From NCBI GenBank assembly GCA_964489425.1, contig CAZAYP010000045.1, positions 1 through 46,345 on the forward strand: a stretch of DNA of 46,345 bases, read 5' to 3'. Both the position numbers and the translations under genes were made by a program. The notes under the pieces were generated by a model. That model ran no database searches, was not told where the DNA came from, and saw only the letters and a list, made by a program, of their open reading frames with translations. This document shows, one piece after another, positions 7,847-19,200 of the stretch; position 1 is the first letter of the stretch, and each line of letters begins with the position of its first letter. This stretch comes from CAZAYP01 sp964489425 [NCBI: uncultured Verrucomicrobiota bacterium]. GTDB taxonomy: Bacteria > Verrucomicrobiota > Kiritimatiellia > RZYC01.

Positions 7847-8326
7847 TTACGCCTGGGGGCCGGGGGCGACGGCGGGGGCCGCAGCCTGGACCGGGGCGCC
7901 CAGCAGCGAGCGGGCTTCGCGCACGCCTTCCACAACCCGCGTGTCCACGGTCTGGCGACTCTTGACCGCCGCCTCGATCTTCTCGATCTGGGTGATGCCG
8001 CGGCCAAGGTCTTCGCGCATCACGGTCAGCACGGAAGAAACGGTCTGATCAAAATTGCGCATGGCGGCGCCGACATCCTTCTGGAACACATCTTCCAGGT
8101 AGCGCTCCAGCTTTTCCAGCTTGGCCTGGGTGGCGTCGATGCGCTTGATGTTCATGTTGGCCAGGTCCAGGGCCTTGGCGCTGGAATTGGCCGTGATGCG
8201 CGCGGACAGCCACAGCACAAACAGCACCAGGATGACCAGGAACGAGCAGATCCAGAACAGCACATGGCCCGTGTTGTTTTGGAGATAAACCAGCACCGAG
8301 TGATAATAAGGATACACCGTCTCCAT
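7847..8326 (-). CDS. Membrane-anchored coiled-coil protein, unknown function
   Basis: Not recognised as a named family. With the start at 8326 (GGGAGGG eight nt before the ATG) it has 159 residues: a short N-terminus, one transmembrane helix (VLFWICSFLVILVLFVLWL, about residues 22-40), then a long helical region with heptad-like spacing (ANMNIKRIDATQAKLEKLER and onward to ~140) and an Ala/Pro-rich tail. It could be a small inner-membrane scaffold for the signalling proteins encoded just upstream. A longer form from 8374 is possible but would add a poor N-terminus. It sits 50 nt after the sigma54-activator gene and 17 nt before tsaE. Confidence 0.65.
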   Translation of the reverse strand: METVYPYYHSVLVYLQNNTGHVLFWICSFLVILVLFVLWLSARITANSSAKALDLANMNIKRIDATQAKLEKLERYLEDVFQKDVGAAMRNFDQTVSSVLTVMREDLGRGITQIEKIEAAVKSRQTVDTRVVEGVREARSLLGAPVQAAAPAVAPGPQA

Positions 8327-8376
8327 GAGGAACCCTCCCGTTTTACAATTTACTGCACACATACCCATCACCAAAA

Positions 8377-9747
8377 TCAGGCCAGCTTGTATTCGGTCAT
8401 TTTTTTATACAGCGTGGTGCGGTGGATTTGAAGGATTTCCGCCGCCTTGTTTTTATTCCCCGCCACGGAGCTCAACACGGCCTGGATAAGTTGTTTTTCC
8501 GCCGCGGCCAGGCTCATGATCGGCACCCCGGCGCCTGGCGCCAACGCCGGCGCTGCCAGCGGATCAACGCCCGGCAAGCCGAGCACCCCGGTCTCGATCA
8601 TCGGGCCGGGGGTCAAGATAATGCTGCGTTCGACCACGTTGCGCAGCTCGCGGACGTTGCCGGGCCAGTCATATTGCCGAAGGGCCGCCATGGCGGACGC
8701 TGAAAATTCGCGGGCCTTGGCGCCCATCTGGTTGCCGAGGGTCTTGAGGAAATAGTGCGCCAGCGGCGGGATGTTCTCGCGGTGGTCGCGCAGCGGCGGC
8801 ATCACGATCGGCAGCACCGAGAGGCGGTAATACAGGTCTTCCCGGAACGCCGATTCCTTGACGCGCGCCTTGAGGTCGCGGTTGGTGGCCGCCACGATGC
8901 GCACGTCGACGCGGGTCATCTTCTCGCTGCCCAGGCGCCGGAACGCCTTGTCTTCGATGACCTTCAGGATCTTGCCCTGCAGCTTCAGGTCCATGTCGCC
9001 GATCTCGTCCAGGAAAATGGTCCCGCCATCCGCGGCCTCGAACAGGCCGGCGCGGCGGCTCTTGGCATCGGTGAACGCGCCCTTCTCGTAGCCAAAAAGC
9101 TCGCTTTCGATCAACTGTTCCGGGATCGCGGCGCAGTTGATGTCCACGAACGGCTCGTTGACGCGCGGGCTCGCCAGGTGAATCGCCTTGGCCAGCATTC
9201 CCTTGCCGGTGCCGCTCTCGCCCATGATCAGCGCCGTGGTATCGGGCGCCTGGGCGATCATCCGGGCGCGCTCGAAAATGGGGCCCAGGGTGGAGGCGCC
9301 AATCATCTCGCCAAAGCGCAGCACCTCGCCGACCTCCTTGACCGCGAGCTGGGCGAGAGAGTGCACCTGGCGGCTCAGGGCGCGCAGCTCAGCCGCGTTG
9401 CGGACGATCTTTTCAAGGTGCTCAACCTCGAACGGCTTGGGCAAATAATCCCGTGCGCCGCTCTTGATCGCCGCCACGGCGGTGGGCACATCGGCGTACG
9501 CGGTCATGATGACCACGTCCAGCTCGGGCCGGTCTTTTTTCTGTTCCGCCATGAACTTGAGGCCGTCGCCGTCGGGAAGCCGGATATCGGAGATGATCAG
9601 GTCGAAGTCCTGCTTGTCCAGGAAGGCGCGCGCCTCGGCCAGGCAGTCGCAGGCCAGCGCATCATGGCCCCACTTGCGCAGCCGGTCGTAGAGCGACTTG
9701 CGGGTTAGCGGATCGTCTTCGATCACCAGTATTCGCAGTTCTTTCAT
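8377..9747 (-). CDS. NtrC-family sigma54-dependent response regulator
   Basis: A 456-residue activator with the standard order: receiver (residues ~5-118; acidic pocket E10/D11/D12, phosphoacceptor D54 in [12 protein letters not shown] near 104), AAA+ sigma54-interaction domain (~150-375) and a C-terminal Fis-type helix-turn-helix ([20 protein letters not shown]). Walker A reads GESGTGKG, Walker [12 protein letters not shown]. The sigma54-contact loop is GAFTDA rather than GAFTGA, a natural variant that weakens but does not rule out sigma54 action. The kinase genes just upstream in the same operon are the likely partners. A good -24/-12 element at 24701 upstream of the DUF2723 gene is one possible target in this window. 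Confidence 0.93.
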   Translation of the reverse strand: MKELRILVIEDDPLTRKSLYDRLRKWGHDALACDCLAEARAFLDKQDFDLIISDIRLPDGDGLKFMAEQKKDRPELDVVIMTAYADVPTAVAAIKSGARDYLPKPFEVEHLEKIVRNAAELRALSRQVHSLAQLAVKEVGEVLRFGEMIGASTLGPIFERARMIAQAPDTTALIMGESGTGKGMLAKAIHLASPRVNEPFVDINCAAIPEQLIESELFGYEKGAFTDAKSRRAGLFEAADGGTIFLDEIGDMDLKLQGKILKVIEDKAFRRLGSEKMTRVDVRIVAATNRDLKARVKESAFREDLYYRLSVLPIVMPPLRDHRENIPPLAHYFLKTLGNQMGAKAREFSASAMAALRQYDWPGNVRELRNVVERSIILTPGPMIETGVLGLPGVDPLAAPALAPGAGVPIMSLAAAEKQLIQAVLSSVAGNKNKAAEILQIHRTTLYKKMTEYKLA

Positions 9748-9804
9748 GCGCCACTCATTTCGAGGAACATCATAGGCCAGGCCCCGCGCTTTGCCAATCC
9801 CGAT

Positions 9805-10497
9805 TCATACGCTTCCGCCGGCCGCAGGCGGCGGGACGGGGGCGGCGGGGCCGCCCACGGGCAACCGGATCCGGACCCGGCCGCCGGAACCGGGCTCATA
9901 TTCGAATTGGATGGTGCCGCCGGCCGGCGCCAAGTAATGCCGGGCGATGGCCAGGCCCAGGCCAAGATGCCGCGGCTTGGTGGTGAAAAAGGGCTGGAAC
10001 AGCCCGGCAGCCGGCGGCGGCGCCAAGCCCGGATCGGACACCTCCGCCTCAAGCTGGTCGCCGCGCAGGATTACCGCGAGGGTCACGATGCCGCCGGGCG
10101 CGGCCTCGCAGGCGTTGGCCAGGGCCTCCGCCAGCGGCACCTCGAGGGCCGCGCGCGCAGCCAGCGGCCGGGTCTCCGCAGCGGCCTCGATCTGCAGGCG
10201 CAGGTCGTTGTGCGGAAACCGCGCCCGCAGGGGGCTGGCGGCCGCGGCCACGGCCTCGGCCACGGTGGCCGGCGGCCCGGCGACGGCCGGCTCGAAAAAC
10301 AAGTGCATCCGCTGGGTCAGGTCCGCCAGCGCCTCGCACTCCTGGAGAATCAGCGGGAAATATTCCTGCTCGTGCGGGGTCAGCTTGGGACCGAGCTCCT
10401 TGAACAGGTACGAGACCGAGGACTTGAGCCCGGCGGCGGAATTGCGCAGGCGATGCCGCAGCACCCGGTTCATGCGCAGCAGGTCTTCAGGTTCCAT
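9805..10497 (-). CDS. Small histidine kinase (no sensor domain)
   Basis: A 230-residue soluble kinase. The H-box is at the very N-terminus (NRVLRHRLRNSAAGLKSSV, His15 likely phosphoacceptor), followed by a short linker and an HATPase_c domain: N-box EALANACEA, F-box-like LFQPFFTTK, G-box GLGLAIARHY. There is no sensor, PAS or transmembrane part, so input must come from partners such as the HD-GYP-REC or REC-kinase encoded just upstream. It lies 15 nt after the HD-GYP-REC gene and 57 nt before the NtrC-like gene, which is its most likely phosphotransfer target. Confidence 0.85.
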   Translation of the reverse strand: MEPEDLLRMNRVLRHRLRNSAAGLKSSVSYLFKELGPKLTPHEQEYFPLILQECEALADLTQRMHLFFEPAVAGPPATVAEAVAAAASPLRARFPHNDLRLQIEAAAETRPLAARAALEVPLAEALANACEAAPGGIVTLAVILRGDQLEAEVSDPGLAPPPAAGLFQPFFTTKPRHLGLGLAIARHYLAPAGGTIQFEYEPGSGGRVRIRLPVGGPAAPVPPPAAGGSV

Positions 10498-10512
10498 GGT
10501 TTGGGCGCCGGA

Positions 10513-11814
10513 TCAACCCGCCGCCTGGGCGCTGCCCTTGGTGCGGGCCACGGCATCGTTGACCGCCTCGAGCAGCACCGGCGGGCTCCAGGGCTTGGTG
10601 ACAAAACGCACCACGTTGTTGAATTCCTGCAAGGCCCGGATGTTGGCGGGCGTGGGGTAGCCGGAGAGCACGACGCAGTGCAGGCCGGGATGGTTCTGCT
10701 GGATCAGCCGCAGCAGGTCAAAGCCGCTGGCGTCGGCCAGCACCAGGTCGGTGATGAGCGCATCGTAGGCATACCGCCCCAAGCGGTCCACCGCGCCCTC
10801 GGGATCCGTGACCCAGTCCACCGACACGCCCGCGCGGCCCAGCTCGCGGCGCAACGCGTTGCAGACGGCCTTGGAATCGTCGACCACCAGGATGTTGGCG
10901 GTGTGCTGGCCTGCCGCCGCCTTGTCCACCGTGGTGTCCGGCACCGGCACGCGCGGCTTGTCTTCGGCGGCACGGACCGGCGCGGCGCGGATCGAATCCG
11001 CATCCACGTACACCTGGCAGCCCATCCACTCCGCCTTGGGCGAAGACATCAGGCGGTCAATGATGTCCGACGTCAGGCGGACGCCTTTCTTGAGCAGCAG
11101 GATGTTGTCGATCGACACCAGGTCCCGCGACAACACCATGTCCGGCATCAGGGCCAGCGGGGAGATGAGCACCTCGCGGGTGTTCTGCTGGATCATCGCC
11201 GGCTCCTGCACCGTGAACTGGTACAGGAACAGGTTGGTCAGGTGGGGGTCGAGGGTTTTGCCTTTTTGCATGACCAGCAGCTTACGGGCGCGCTGCATCG
11301 AGGCGTCATGGGCTGAGCCCTCGCTGAACAACTCGCCGTCGTACTGGTCCACCACGGCCACCACCCGGGCATACATGGGGATTTTCTCGCGCCACAGCTT
11401 GTGGGGGAACCCGCTGCCATCCACGGCCTCGTGATGGTGCAGCACGGCATCGGCAATCGACTGGAACCCGGGGATGCGGCTGAGCATCTGGTGCCCGAGG
11501 ATGGTGTGATGGGGGTACACGTTGCTGGCGGGCTCGCATTCGCTGAACGAGTTGCGCCCGCGGATCGGGCAGATCACAAACCCCACGTCATGCAGCAGGC
11601 CGGCCACCTCGATTTCGAGGATTTCATGGGACGGCAATTCGCCCAGGAGCTTGGCCAGCTCGCGGCACCAGTGCCCCACCCGCCGGGCATGGGCCGCCAG
11701 CTCGGGGTTGCGCATTTCCATGGCCACCAGCAGGCTCTGGGCAAAGCCCATCAGCACGTTGGGATGGATGCCAGCCGCCGGGTCCGCCGGGACTATGGGT
11801 GTGGGATCCGCCAT
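10513..11814 (-). CDS. HD-GYP/HD domain protein with C-terminal receiver
   Basis: A 433-residue protein with an N-terminal HD-GYP-like domain (residues ~20-200) and a C-terminal receiver domain (~315-425). The HD pair is H75/D76 in GLLHDVGF; further metal ligands are in YPHHTILGHQML and HHHEAVDGSGFP, the last being the GYP motif with Phe in place of Tyr. This suggests cyclic-di-GMP (or related cyclic dinucleotide) phosphodiesterase activity. The receiver has the DD pair in ILVVDDSKAV and the phosphoacceptor Asp in ALITDLVLADASG. Most such proteins have the receiver first; here the order is reversed. It lies 6 nt after the REC-kinase gene. Confidence 0.85.
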   Translation of the reverse strand: MADPTPIVPADPAAGIHPNVLMGFAQSLLVAMEMRNPELAAHARRVGHWCRELAKLLGELPSHEILEIEVAGLLHDVGFVICPIRGRNSFSECEPASNVYPHHTILGHQMLSRIPGFQSIADAVLHHHEAVDGSGFPHKLWREKIPMYARVVAVVDQYDGELFSEGSAHDASMQRARKLLVMQKGKTLDPHLTNLFLYQFTVQEPAMIQQNTREVLISPLALMPDMVLSRDLVSIDNILLLKKGVRLTSDIIDRLMSSPKAEWMGCQVYVDADSIRAAPVRAAEDKPRVPVPDTTVDKAAAGQHTANILVVDDSKAVCNALRRELGRAGVSVDWVTDPEGAVDRLGRYAYDALITDLVLADASGFDLLRLIQQNHPGLHCVVLSGYPTPANIRALQEFNNVVRFVTKPWSPPVLLEAVNDAVARTKGSAQAAG

Positions 11815-11820
11815 GCGTCA

Positions 11821-13140
11821 TCAATCTTTCAGCGACACGGCCTCCGGGGCCAGGCTGCCCACGGTGGATCCGGCCGACGCCACGGCCACGGGGAATGTAA
11901 TCACCGCGGTGGTGCCGCGGCCCACGTCACTCTCCAGGCGGATGGCGCCGCGATGGAAGGACACGATCTTCTGGGCAATGGTCAGGCCCAGACCCATGTT
12001 GTTCTTTTTCGCCTTGGTCGTGAAGAACGGCTCAAACACGTGCGGCAAGTCCTGGGGGCTGATGCCGCACCCGGTGTCGGAAATCCGCACCTCGATCTGC
12101 CCGCTCTCCCAGCGGGTCCGGAGGCGCAGGATGCCCTCGCCGGGCATGGTTTGGAACGCGTTCACCATCAGGCCCACGAACGCCTGGGCCAGGCGCCCGG
12201 GCACGCAGCGCAACGCGGGCAGATGGTCGAAATCGCGCTCGATGACCACGCTCTGGGTTTGTTCCGTGCGCGTCAGCTTGAGCGCCTTGTCCAGCAGCTC
12301 ATTGATATCCGCGAACACGAAGTCCGCGGCATCATCCTGGAACAGCTCGCGCAGGTCCGCGGACACCCGGGCGAGGGCCTCGGTACCGTCGAGACAGTCC
12401 TGGCAGATCGCGCGGACTTCCTGGCGCAGCAAGGGCAGGTCCACCTGGCGGCTGACCTCGTCCACGCGGTCTGCAGCCTGGCGAATCTCGCTGCCCACAG
12501 GCTGCTGCCGGCACAGGGTCAGCAAGCGGGTGGTTTGCTCAAAGACCGCGTCCTGGTCGCTCATGTAATCGACCAGCGACCGCAGGTTGCTGATGACGAA
12601 GCTCAAGGGCGTCGTGATTTCGTGCACCAGGCCCGCAGACAGCGAGCCCCAGGCCGCCACCTTTTCCTGTTCAATGATCTTGCTCTGGGCGGCGCGCAAA
12701 TTGTCATAGGCGTTGGCCAGTTCCTGGTTGCGCTGGCTGAGGACCTTCTGCTGTTTCCAGATCTTGATGTGCAGGCTGATGCGCGCGCCCACCTCGCGGA
12801 TATCGAACGGTTTCTGGATGAAATCCTGCGCGCCGAGGTTCAGCCCCGTCAGCCGATTTTCAACGTCCGCGTAGCCGGACATGAACAGGACCGGGATATC
12901 CTGCGCGCCGGGCAACGCCCGGACTTTTTCAATGAAATCAAAGCCACTTTCGTCGCGGTCCAGGACCAGGTCGAGCAGGATCACGTCCGGCATTTCGTGC
13001 TGGATGGCCTGCAGCGCGGCAACGGAGGTATTGGCAATGCGCGTCGTGAATCCTTGCGCCTGCAACCCCAGCTGCAGCACCTTGGCAATGGACGGTTCAT
13101 CGTCCAGCACCAGGATGCTGCCTTTATTCAGTGCATTCAT
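11821..13140 (-). CDS. REC-histidine kinase
   Basis: First gene of the signalling operon, 439 residues. N-terminal receiver (D13/D14, phosphoacceptor D57 in LLDLVLDRDESG, K110-P111), a coiled-coil linker (~residues 128-160), then HisKA with H173 in SAGLVHEITTPLS and an HATPase_c domain with N-box LMVNAFQT, G1 DTGCGI, F-box FEPFFTTK and G2 GLGLTIAQ. The receiver-first layout suggests it is itself the target of another kinase, placing it in a relay. No membrane segment. A strong promoter lies 33-61 nt upstream and GGAGAG precedes the ATG by five nt. Confidence 0.92.
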   Translation of the reverse strand: MNALNKGSILVLDDEPSIAKVLQLGLQAQGFTTRIANTSVAALQAIQHEMPDVILLDLVLDRDESGFDFIEKVRALPGAQDIPVLFMSGYADVENRLTGLNLGAQDFIQKPFDIREVGARISLHIKIWKQQKVLSQRNQELANAYDNLRAAQSKIIEQEKVAAWGSLSAGLVHEITTPLSFVISNLRSLVDYMSDQDAVFEQTTRLLTLCRQQPVGSEIRQAADRVDEVSRQVDLPLLRQEVRAICQDCLDGTEALARVSADLRELFQDDAADFVFADINELLDKALKLTRTEQTQSVVIERDFDHLPALRCVPGRLAQAFVGLMVNAFQTMPGEGILRLRTRWESGQIEVRISDTGCGISPQDLPHVFEPFFTTKAKKNNMGLGLTIAQKIVSFHRGAIRLESDVGRGTTAVITFPVAVASAGSTVGSLAPEAVSLKD

Positions 13141-13172
13141 ACCAACTCTCCATCCCTCGCATACTGGAAATG

Positions 13173-13201
13173 ATTATGCCCGGACGATCCATGGGTGTCA
13201 A
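13173..13201 (-). promoter_or_regulatory. Strong sigma70 promoter of the signalling operon
   Basis: Minus strand: TTGACA (13196-13201), 17-bp spacer, CATAAT (13173-13178). A perfect -35 and one mismatch in the -10, placed 33 nt before the start codon at 13140, make this the best housekeeping promoter in the window. Confidence 0.8.
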
Positions 13202-13297
13202 ACAGGTTCGGGCCGTTTTTTAGTGGAATCACCGTGCATTCCGTTTGCGCTCCCATCGTGCAGATGGTAACGTGCCGAAAATAACAAGGGAGAACCG

Positions 13298-16200
13298 ATG
13301 CGTGTATTGAAAGCCCCAGCCCACGTTATAGCTTCATCTCTTTCACAACGAACCACACCCCGATTCTCCAGCGCGGCGCGCCTCGCCCTGATGGTCCTGC
13401 TGATGTATCCGGGCCAGGAATCCGCGGCGGATCCCCAGGTCAGCCATGTCGCCGCCGGCCAGCGGGTCGGCACCCGCATGGTGGATATTACCTTTGATTT
13501 GCAGACCACCAACGCCTGGGGCGCCAACATCAGCGTGCAGGTCTCGACCAACAGCGGCGCGGCGTTTGACCTGCCGGCGGTCCAGTTCAGCGGCGCGGGC
13601 TACGGCCGCGCGTATGCCGGCACCAACCTGCCGATCGTCTGGAACGCCAACGCCGACTGGCCCGGCCAATACGACACCGGCATGCAGGTGCGCATCACCG
13701 CCGTGCCGGCGCCCGAACCTGACCCGGAAAAAGAGGCGCCGCCGCCCGCCAACGGCGAGGCTTCGCTGCCCGGCCAGACCATGGCGTTCCTGTATTCCGG
13801 GCCCAACGCCGTGCAGAGCGGGGTGGCCACCGGCACCATGGACCAGCTCCGGGTAGCCGTCGTGCATGGCGTGGTGAAGGACCAGGCCGGCCTGCCGATC
13901 CCGGGCGTAACCATCACCATCGAGGACCATCCCGAGTTTGGCCAGACCTACACGCGCACCAACGGCGAATATGACCTGGCGCTGAACGGCGGCACGACCT
14001 TTCATGTCAACTACAACCGGGCCGACTACCTGGCCCTGCAGCGCGTGTACGACGTGCCGTGGCAGGATTACGTGCCGGTGGACGACGTGGTGATGAGCCG
14101 GCAGGATAGCGTGGTCAGCGCCATCACCGTGGCGCCCACGTCCGCGCCGCAATGGGCCACCTCCAGCGTGATCAATGATGGCGACGGCCGGCGCCAGGCC
14201 GGCGTGTACTTCCCCGGCGGCGTGGCCGCAGCCATCATCGCGCACGACGGCACCACCCAGGCGGTGGACGGCCTGACCACGCGCCTGACCGAGTACACGG
14301 TGGGCGATAACGGCGCGGCCGCCATGCCCGGCGACCTGCCCGCCACCGTGGCCTACACCTATGCCATCGAGCTTGGCAGCGCCGAGGCGCAGCGGAAAGA
14401 AGCCGGCCGGGATGTGTTGTTCAATACCAACGTGTATTTCTACACCGACAACTTTCTCGGCATGCCCGCCGGCATTCCCGTGCCCATGGGCTATTACAAT
14501 AAGGATACGGGCGCCTGGGTGCCCTCGCCGGACGGCCGGGTCATCCAACTCATTGGCACCAATGCCTTGGGCCTGGCGCGCATCTCGCTCGTGCCCGCGG
14601 GCACGGAAGCCGCGCTGCTGGCCCTGCAGGCGTTGGGGTTCACGGACGCGGAACGCCTGATGCTGGCGCAGAAGTACCAGCCCTGCACCAACAGCCTCTG
14701 GCGCGTGCCCATCACCCATTTCAGCACCTACGACTGCAATTACGGGGTCAAGCCCAAGGACCCCGCCAAGAAGCCCAAGAAAAAAGATCCCAAGAAAAAG
14801 AAGAAGGACGAGGATCCCAAGCAGTGCAAGATCGGCGGCGACCTGGAAATCGGCAACCAGGTGTTCCGCGAACAGGCTGCCATCGCCGGCACCCCGTTCA
14901 GTCTGAACTATTCGAGCCGCCGCGCGGACACGCCGTTTGCGCTGGATATCCCCCTGACCGATGCCACCGCCCCCACCAACGTCAACCAGGTGGTCTGCGA
15001 GGTGTTCCTGGCCGGCCGCCAGTTCCGGGCCGAGTACGCGCCCGCGGCCAACCTTGTGCATCACCTGCAGTGGGACGGCTTGGACGTGTATGGCCGCAAG
15101 GTGAACGGCAGCCCAACCGCCCAAATCCGGATTGGGTACGTGTACGATGGCTATTACATCATGCCGCCCAGCATGCGCGCCAGTTTCGGCGCGGCCAGCG
15201 GCACGATCATCCCCGGCAGCATCCCCGCGCGCAACGGCATCACCTTGTGGCAGGAACAACAGATCAGCGTGGGCGATGCCCTGCCCTCCGGCTACGGCCT
15301 GGGCAACTGGACGCTCAGCCCGCACCACTTCTACGACCCCATTGGCCGGCGCCTCGTCATGGGCAATGGCGACTACCGGTCCGTGAGTCCCGAGGACTGG
15401 ATTATTGAAACCATGGCCGGCACCGGCGCCACGGGCAGCACGGGCGACGGCGGGCCGGCCACCAACGCCACGTTCAACGTGGTCTGGGACATAGCCGTGG
15501 CCGCGGATGGCACGATTTATGTGGCTGATCAATACCGGCTCCGCAAAATCACGCCGGACGGGATGATTACAAATTTGGCGGATGTTCCAGAACTCTTTTC
15601 CATTTCCCTGGGACCGGACGGCTCCGTGTATGGCGGCAGCTATCACGGGCAACGCGTCTGGAAAGTGACCCCAGACGGCACCGTGTCGGTGGTGACCGGC
15701 AACGGGTCGCCCGGGTTCAGTGGCGATGGCGGCCCCGCCACGAACGCGCAAGTAAAATATCCCGCCGGCGCGGCCGTGGCCCCGGACGGCACGATCTTCA
15801 TTGCCGAGGTGGACGGTGACCGCATCCGCCGGATCGGGCCGGACGGCATCATCAGCACCTATGCCGGCAAAGGCGTCCGCGGCCACAATGGCGATGGCGG
15901 CCCAGCCACCAATGCCTTGATCAACTCGCCGCACGGGATGTGCCTGGGCCCGGACGGCAGCCTCTATTTTACCGAATATGTCGGCCATTATGTCCGTCAA
16001 ATCACGCCCGACGGCATCATCAACACCCTGGCCGGCACAGGCACGGGCGCCTATTCCGGCGATGGCGGCGACGCCAAACTGGCCAGTCTCTACGATCCAG
16101 CCTCGGTCTATTTTGGTCCGGACGGTGCACTCTACATTGCTGATTACCTGAATCACCGGGTCCGCCGGGTGGGCGCGGACGGCATCATCAACACGGTGGC

Positions 16201-19200
16201 CGGCTCCGCCAACTACGGGTTTGCGGGCGACGGCGGCCCGGCGGCCCAAGCCATGCTGCACCGGCCCTACGGCGTCAAGTTCGGCCCGGACGGGTCCTAT
16301 TACATCGCTGACCTCAATAATTACCGCATCCGCCAGGTCCGGCCGGCCGCGCCCGGCATTGCCCTGGGCGAGCACCATGTGCCCTCCAGCGACGGCGGCC
16401 GCATCTTCGTGTTCAACGACGGCGGCCGCCACCTGCGCACGGTGGACTCGCTGACCGGCTCCAACATCTACACCTTCGGATATACCACCAACGGCCTGCT
16501 GGCGCGCGTCACGGACGCCTTTGGCCTGGCGACCATGATCGAACGCGCGGAAAACGGCACGCCCCTGGCCGTGGTCGCGCCGTTTGGCCAGCGCACGGAG
16601 CTGCAAGTGACCACCAATGGCCAGCTCACCGCCATCATCAACCCGGCCGGCCAGCAGCGCCAGTTCCGCTACGCGGCCGGCGGCCTCGTGACCAACGTGG
16701 TGGACGCCCTGGGCCAGGTTGAAACCATCGAATACAATGGCGAATCACAAGTAACCCGCATTATCAATGCCGCCGGCGCCGCCACGGCCCTGGGCCGGAC
16801 CGACTGGTCCGGCGGATATCAGGTCTACGCCACCTCGGCCATGGGCCGGGTCACCAGCGTACGCGCGGAAACCCTGGACGACGGCGCGGACCGCACCACC
16901 CAGAACCGGCCCTGCTGCGGCGTGCTGGACTACCAGGAAACGACCATGCCGGACGGCCGAATCACCCTGGACCAGGAGGACGGAACCCAGCAAACCGCCC
17001 TGCTCAGCCCTGACCCGCGCTTCAAGATGCAGGCGCCGTTCCCCGGCACGGCCGTCATCCGCACCCCGGCCGGCCTGGTCAGCACCAACGAGCGCGAAGT
17101 CGCGGTTGTCCTCGACCCGGCCAACCCGCTGGGCGTGGCCGCGCTCGAAACCAGCGACCGCCGCAACGGCGCGGAGTGGATCACGGTCTACACGGCCAGC
17201 AACCGCCAGACCCTGGTCCGGTCGCCCGCTGGCCGCGAAACCCGCCTGCAATACGATGAGGCCGGCCTGTTGAGCGCGCTCTCCATGCCCGGCTTGGCGC
17301 CCGTGTATTACCACTATAATGGCCTGGGCCAGCTGACCGAGGTCAACCAGGGCGACGGACCCAACGCCCGCGCGCGCACCACCACTTTTGACGCCCAGGG
17401 ACAAATCAGCACCGTGACCCAGCCTCTGGACGGCACCACCCATTACCAGCGCGACCCGCTCGGCCAGGTCACGAACGTCCTGCTGGCGAACGGGCAGTCG
17501 GCGCAGTACGCCTACGACGCCAACAACAACCTGGTGAAGTGCCAGCCCCCCGGCCGGCCGGCCTACCGCTGGGTGTACAACGCGGTCAATGATCCGATCA
17601 CGTTCCAACCGCCCCTGGTCAGCGGCGTGGGCACGGGCACGGCCTTCTACTATGACCAGGACCGTTTCCCGACCGGCGCGCGCCGGCCAGACGGTTCGGT
17701 CATTTCCAACTTCTATGACGAGGTCGGCCGCCTGGTGGAAATGGTCATCCCGGAGGACCGCCAGACCTATCTCTATGCCGGCGCCAGCACCCGGCCCGGC
17801 GCGATCCTGGCGACCAACGGGGCCTCGCTGGCGTTCGGGTATGACGGGAGCCTGGTCACGTCGGTGGTCTGGCAGGGCAGCGTCACGGGGCGGGTGTCGG
17901 CGGGGTATGATGCGTGGCTGCGGCAGCGCAGCTTGGCCGTCAACGGCGCCCAGGCCATCAACTACCAGTATGACGCCGACGGCCTCATCCTGGCGGCCGG
18001 CGATTGCGTCTATGCGCGCGATCCGGCCAGCGGCCGGCTGCTGAGCGCCACGCTGAGCAACGTGGTCGAGATCTACGCTTACGACCAGTTCGGCGCGGTC
18101 ACGTCCATGGTGGCCGCCTTCAGCGGCGCCCCGTTCTTCGCCTATGAACTGCAGTACGATCCGGCCGGCCGGGTCGCGACCAGGCGCGAAACCACCCCCG
18201 GGGCCACCAACCGGTTTGACTATGCCTATGACGCCATCGGCCAGGTCGCCGAAGTCCGGTACCAGGGCCAGTGGGGCCAGTACACCAACCGCTACGAGTA
18301 CGACGCCAACGGCAACCGGATGGCCGCTGAGATTGCCGGCAGTGTTGAATCCGGCACATATGATGACCAGGACCGGGTCCTGACCTATGCCGGCCGGACA
18401 TGCGGCCACACGCCCAACGGCGCCTGGGCCGCGGTCACTGATGCCACGCGGGTGGCGACGTATTCCTACGATGCCCTGGGGCAACTGCGCCAGGTCAGCC
18501 AGGATGGGACCAACATCCAGTACGTCATTGACGCTGCCGGCCGGCGGGTGGGCAAGCGCGTGGACGGGGTCATGACCCGCCAGTTCCTTTATGCCAACGA
18601 CCTGCAGCCGGTGGCGGAATTGGACGGCCAAAGGCGCCTGCTCAGCCGCTTCGTCTTCGGGCAACGCCCGAATGCCCCGGAATACCTGGTGCGCAGCGGC
18701 GTGGTCTACAAGGTGGTGTGCGACGCCCAGGGGTCGCCCCGCCGGGTGGTTGACGCCGCGACCGGCGTGATCGCCCAGGAAATGGATTACGACGAGTTTG
18801 GCCGGGCCTTGCAGGCCGTGACCGGAGACCTGTTGCCGTTCGGGTTTGGCGGGGGCCTGTTCGATCCGCAAACCGGCCTGCTGCGTTTCGGGGACCGGGA
18901 TTACGCGCCCTTGTTCGGCCGCTGGACCGCCCAGGAACCCCTGGGCATCGCCCTGTCACTGAACCTGTACACCTATTGCGCCAACAACCCGCTCTATTAC
19001 GCCGATCCCGATGGACAGATCGTGCTGCCGGTTATACTCGCGCTGGGCGGCGCCGCGGTGGTCGTAATCTGGATGGACCGGGGCGGCAAGTTCACCAAGG
19101 CCTGCTCCGCCACGCGCAAGGCGCGGCAAAAGGTGTTGGAGTGTGCGGCCGACAGCCAAAGCACGGACCAGCAGAACAAGGAAGCCACCAAAGAGTATAA

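Noticed and set aside
13343-18871. Very long open frames antisense to the Rhs-like gene (13343-16606 and 16745-18871)
   Set aside because: They mirror the high-GC codon pattern of the plus-strand gene, have no family motifs, and are rich in Gly/Ala/Arg/His as expected for shadow frames.
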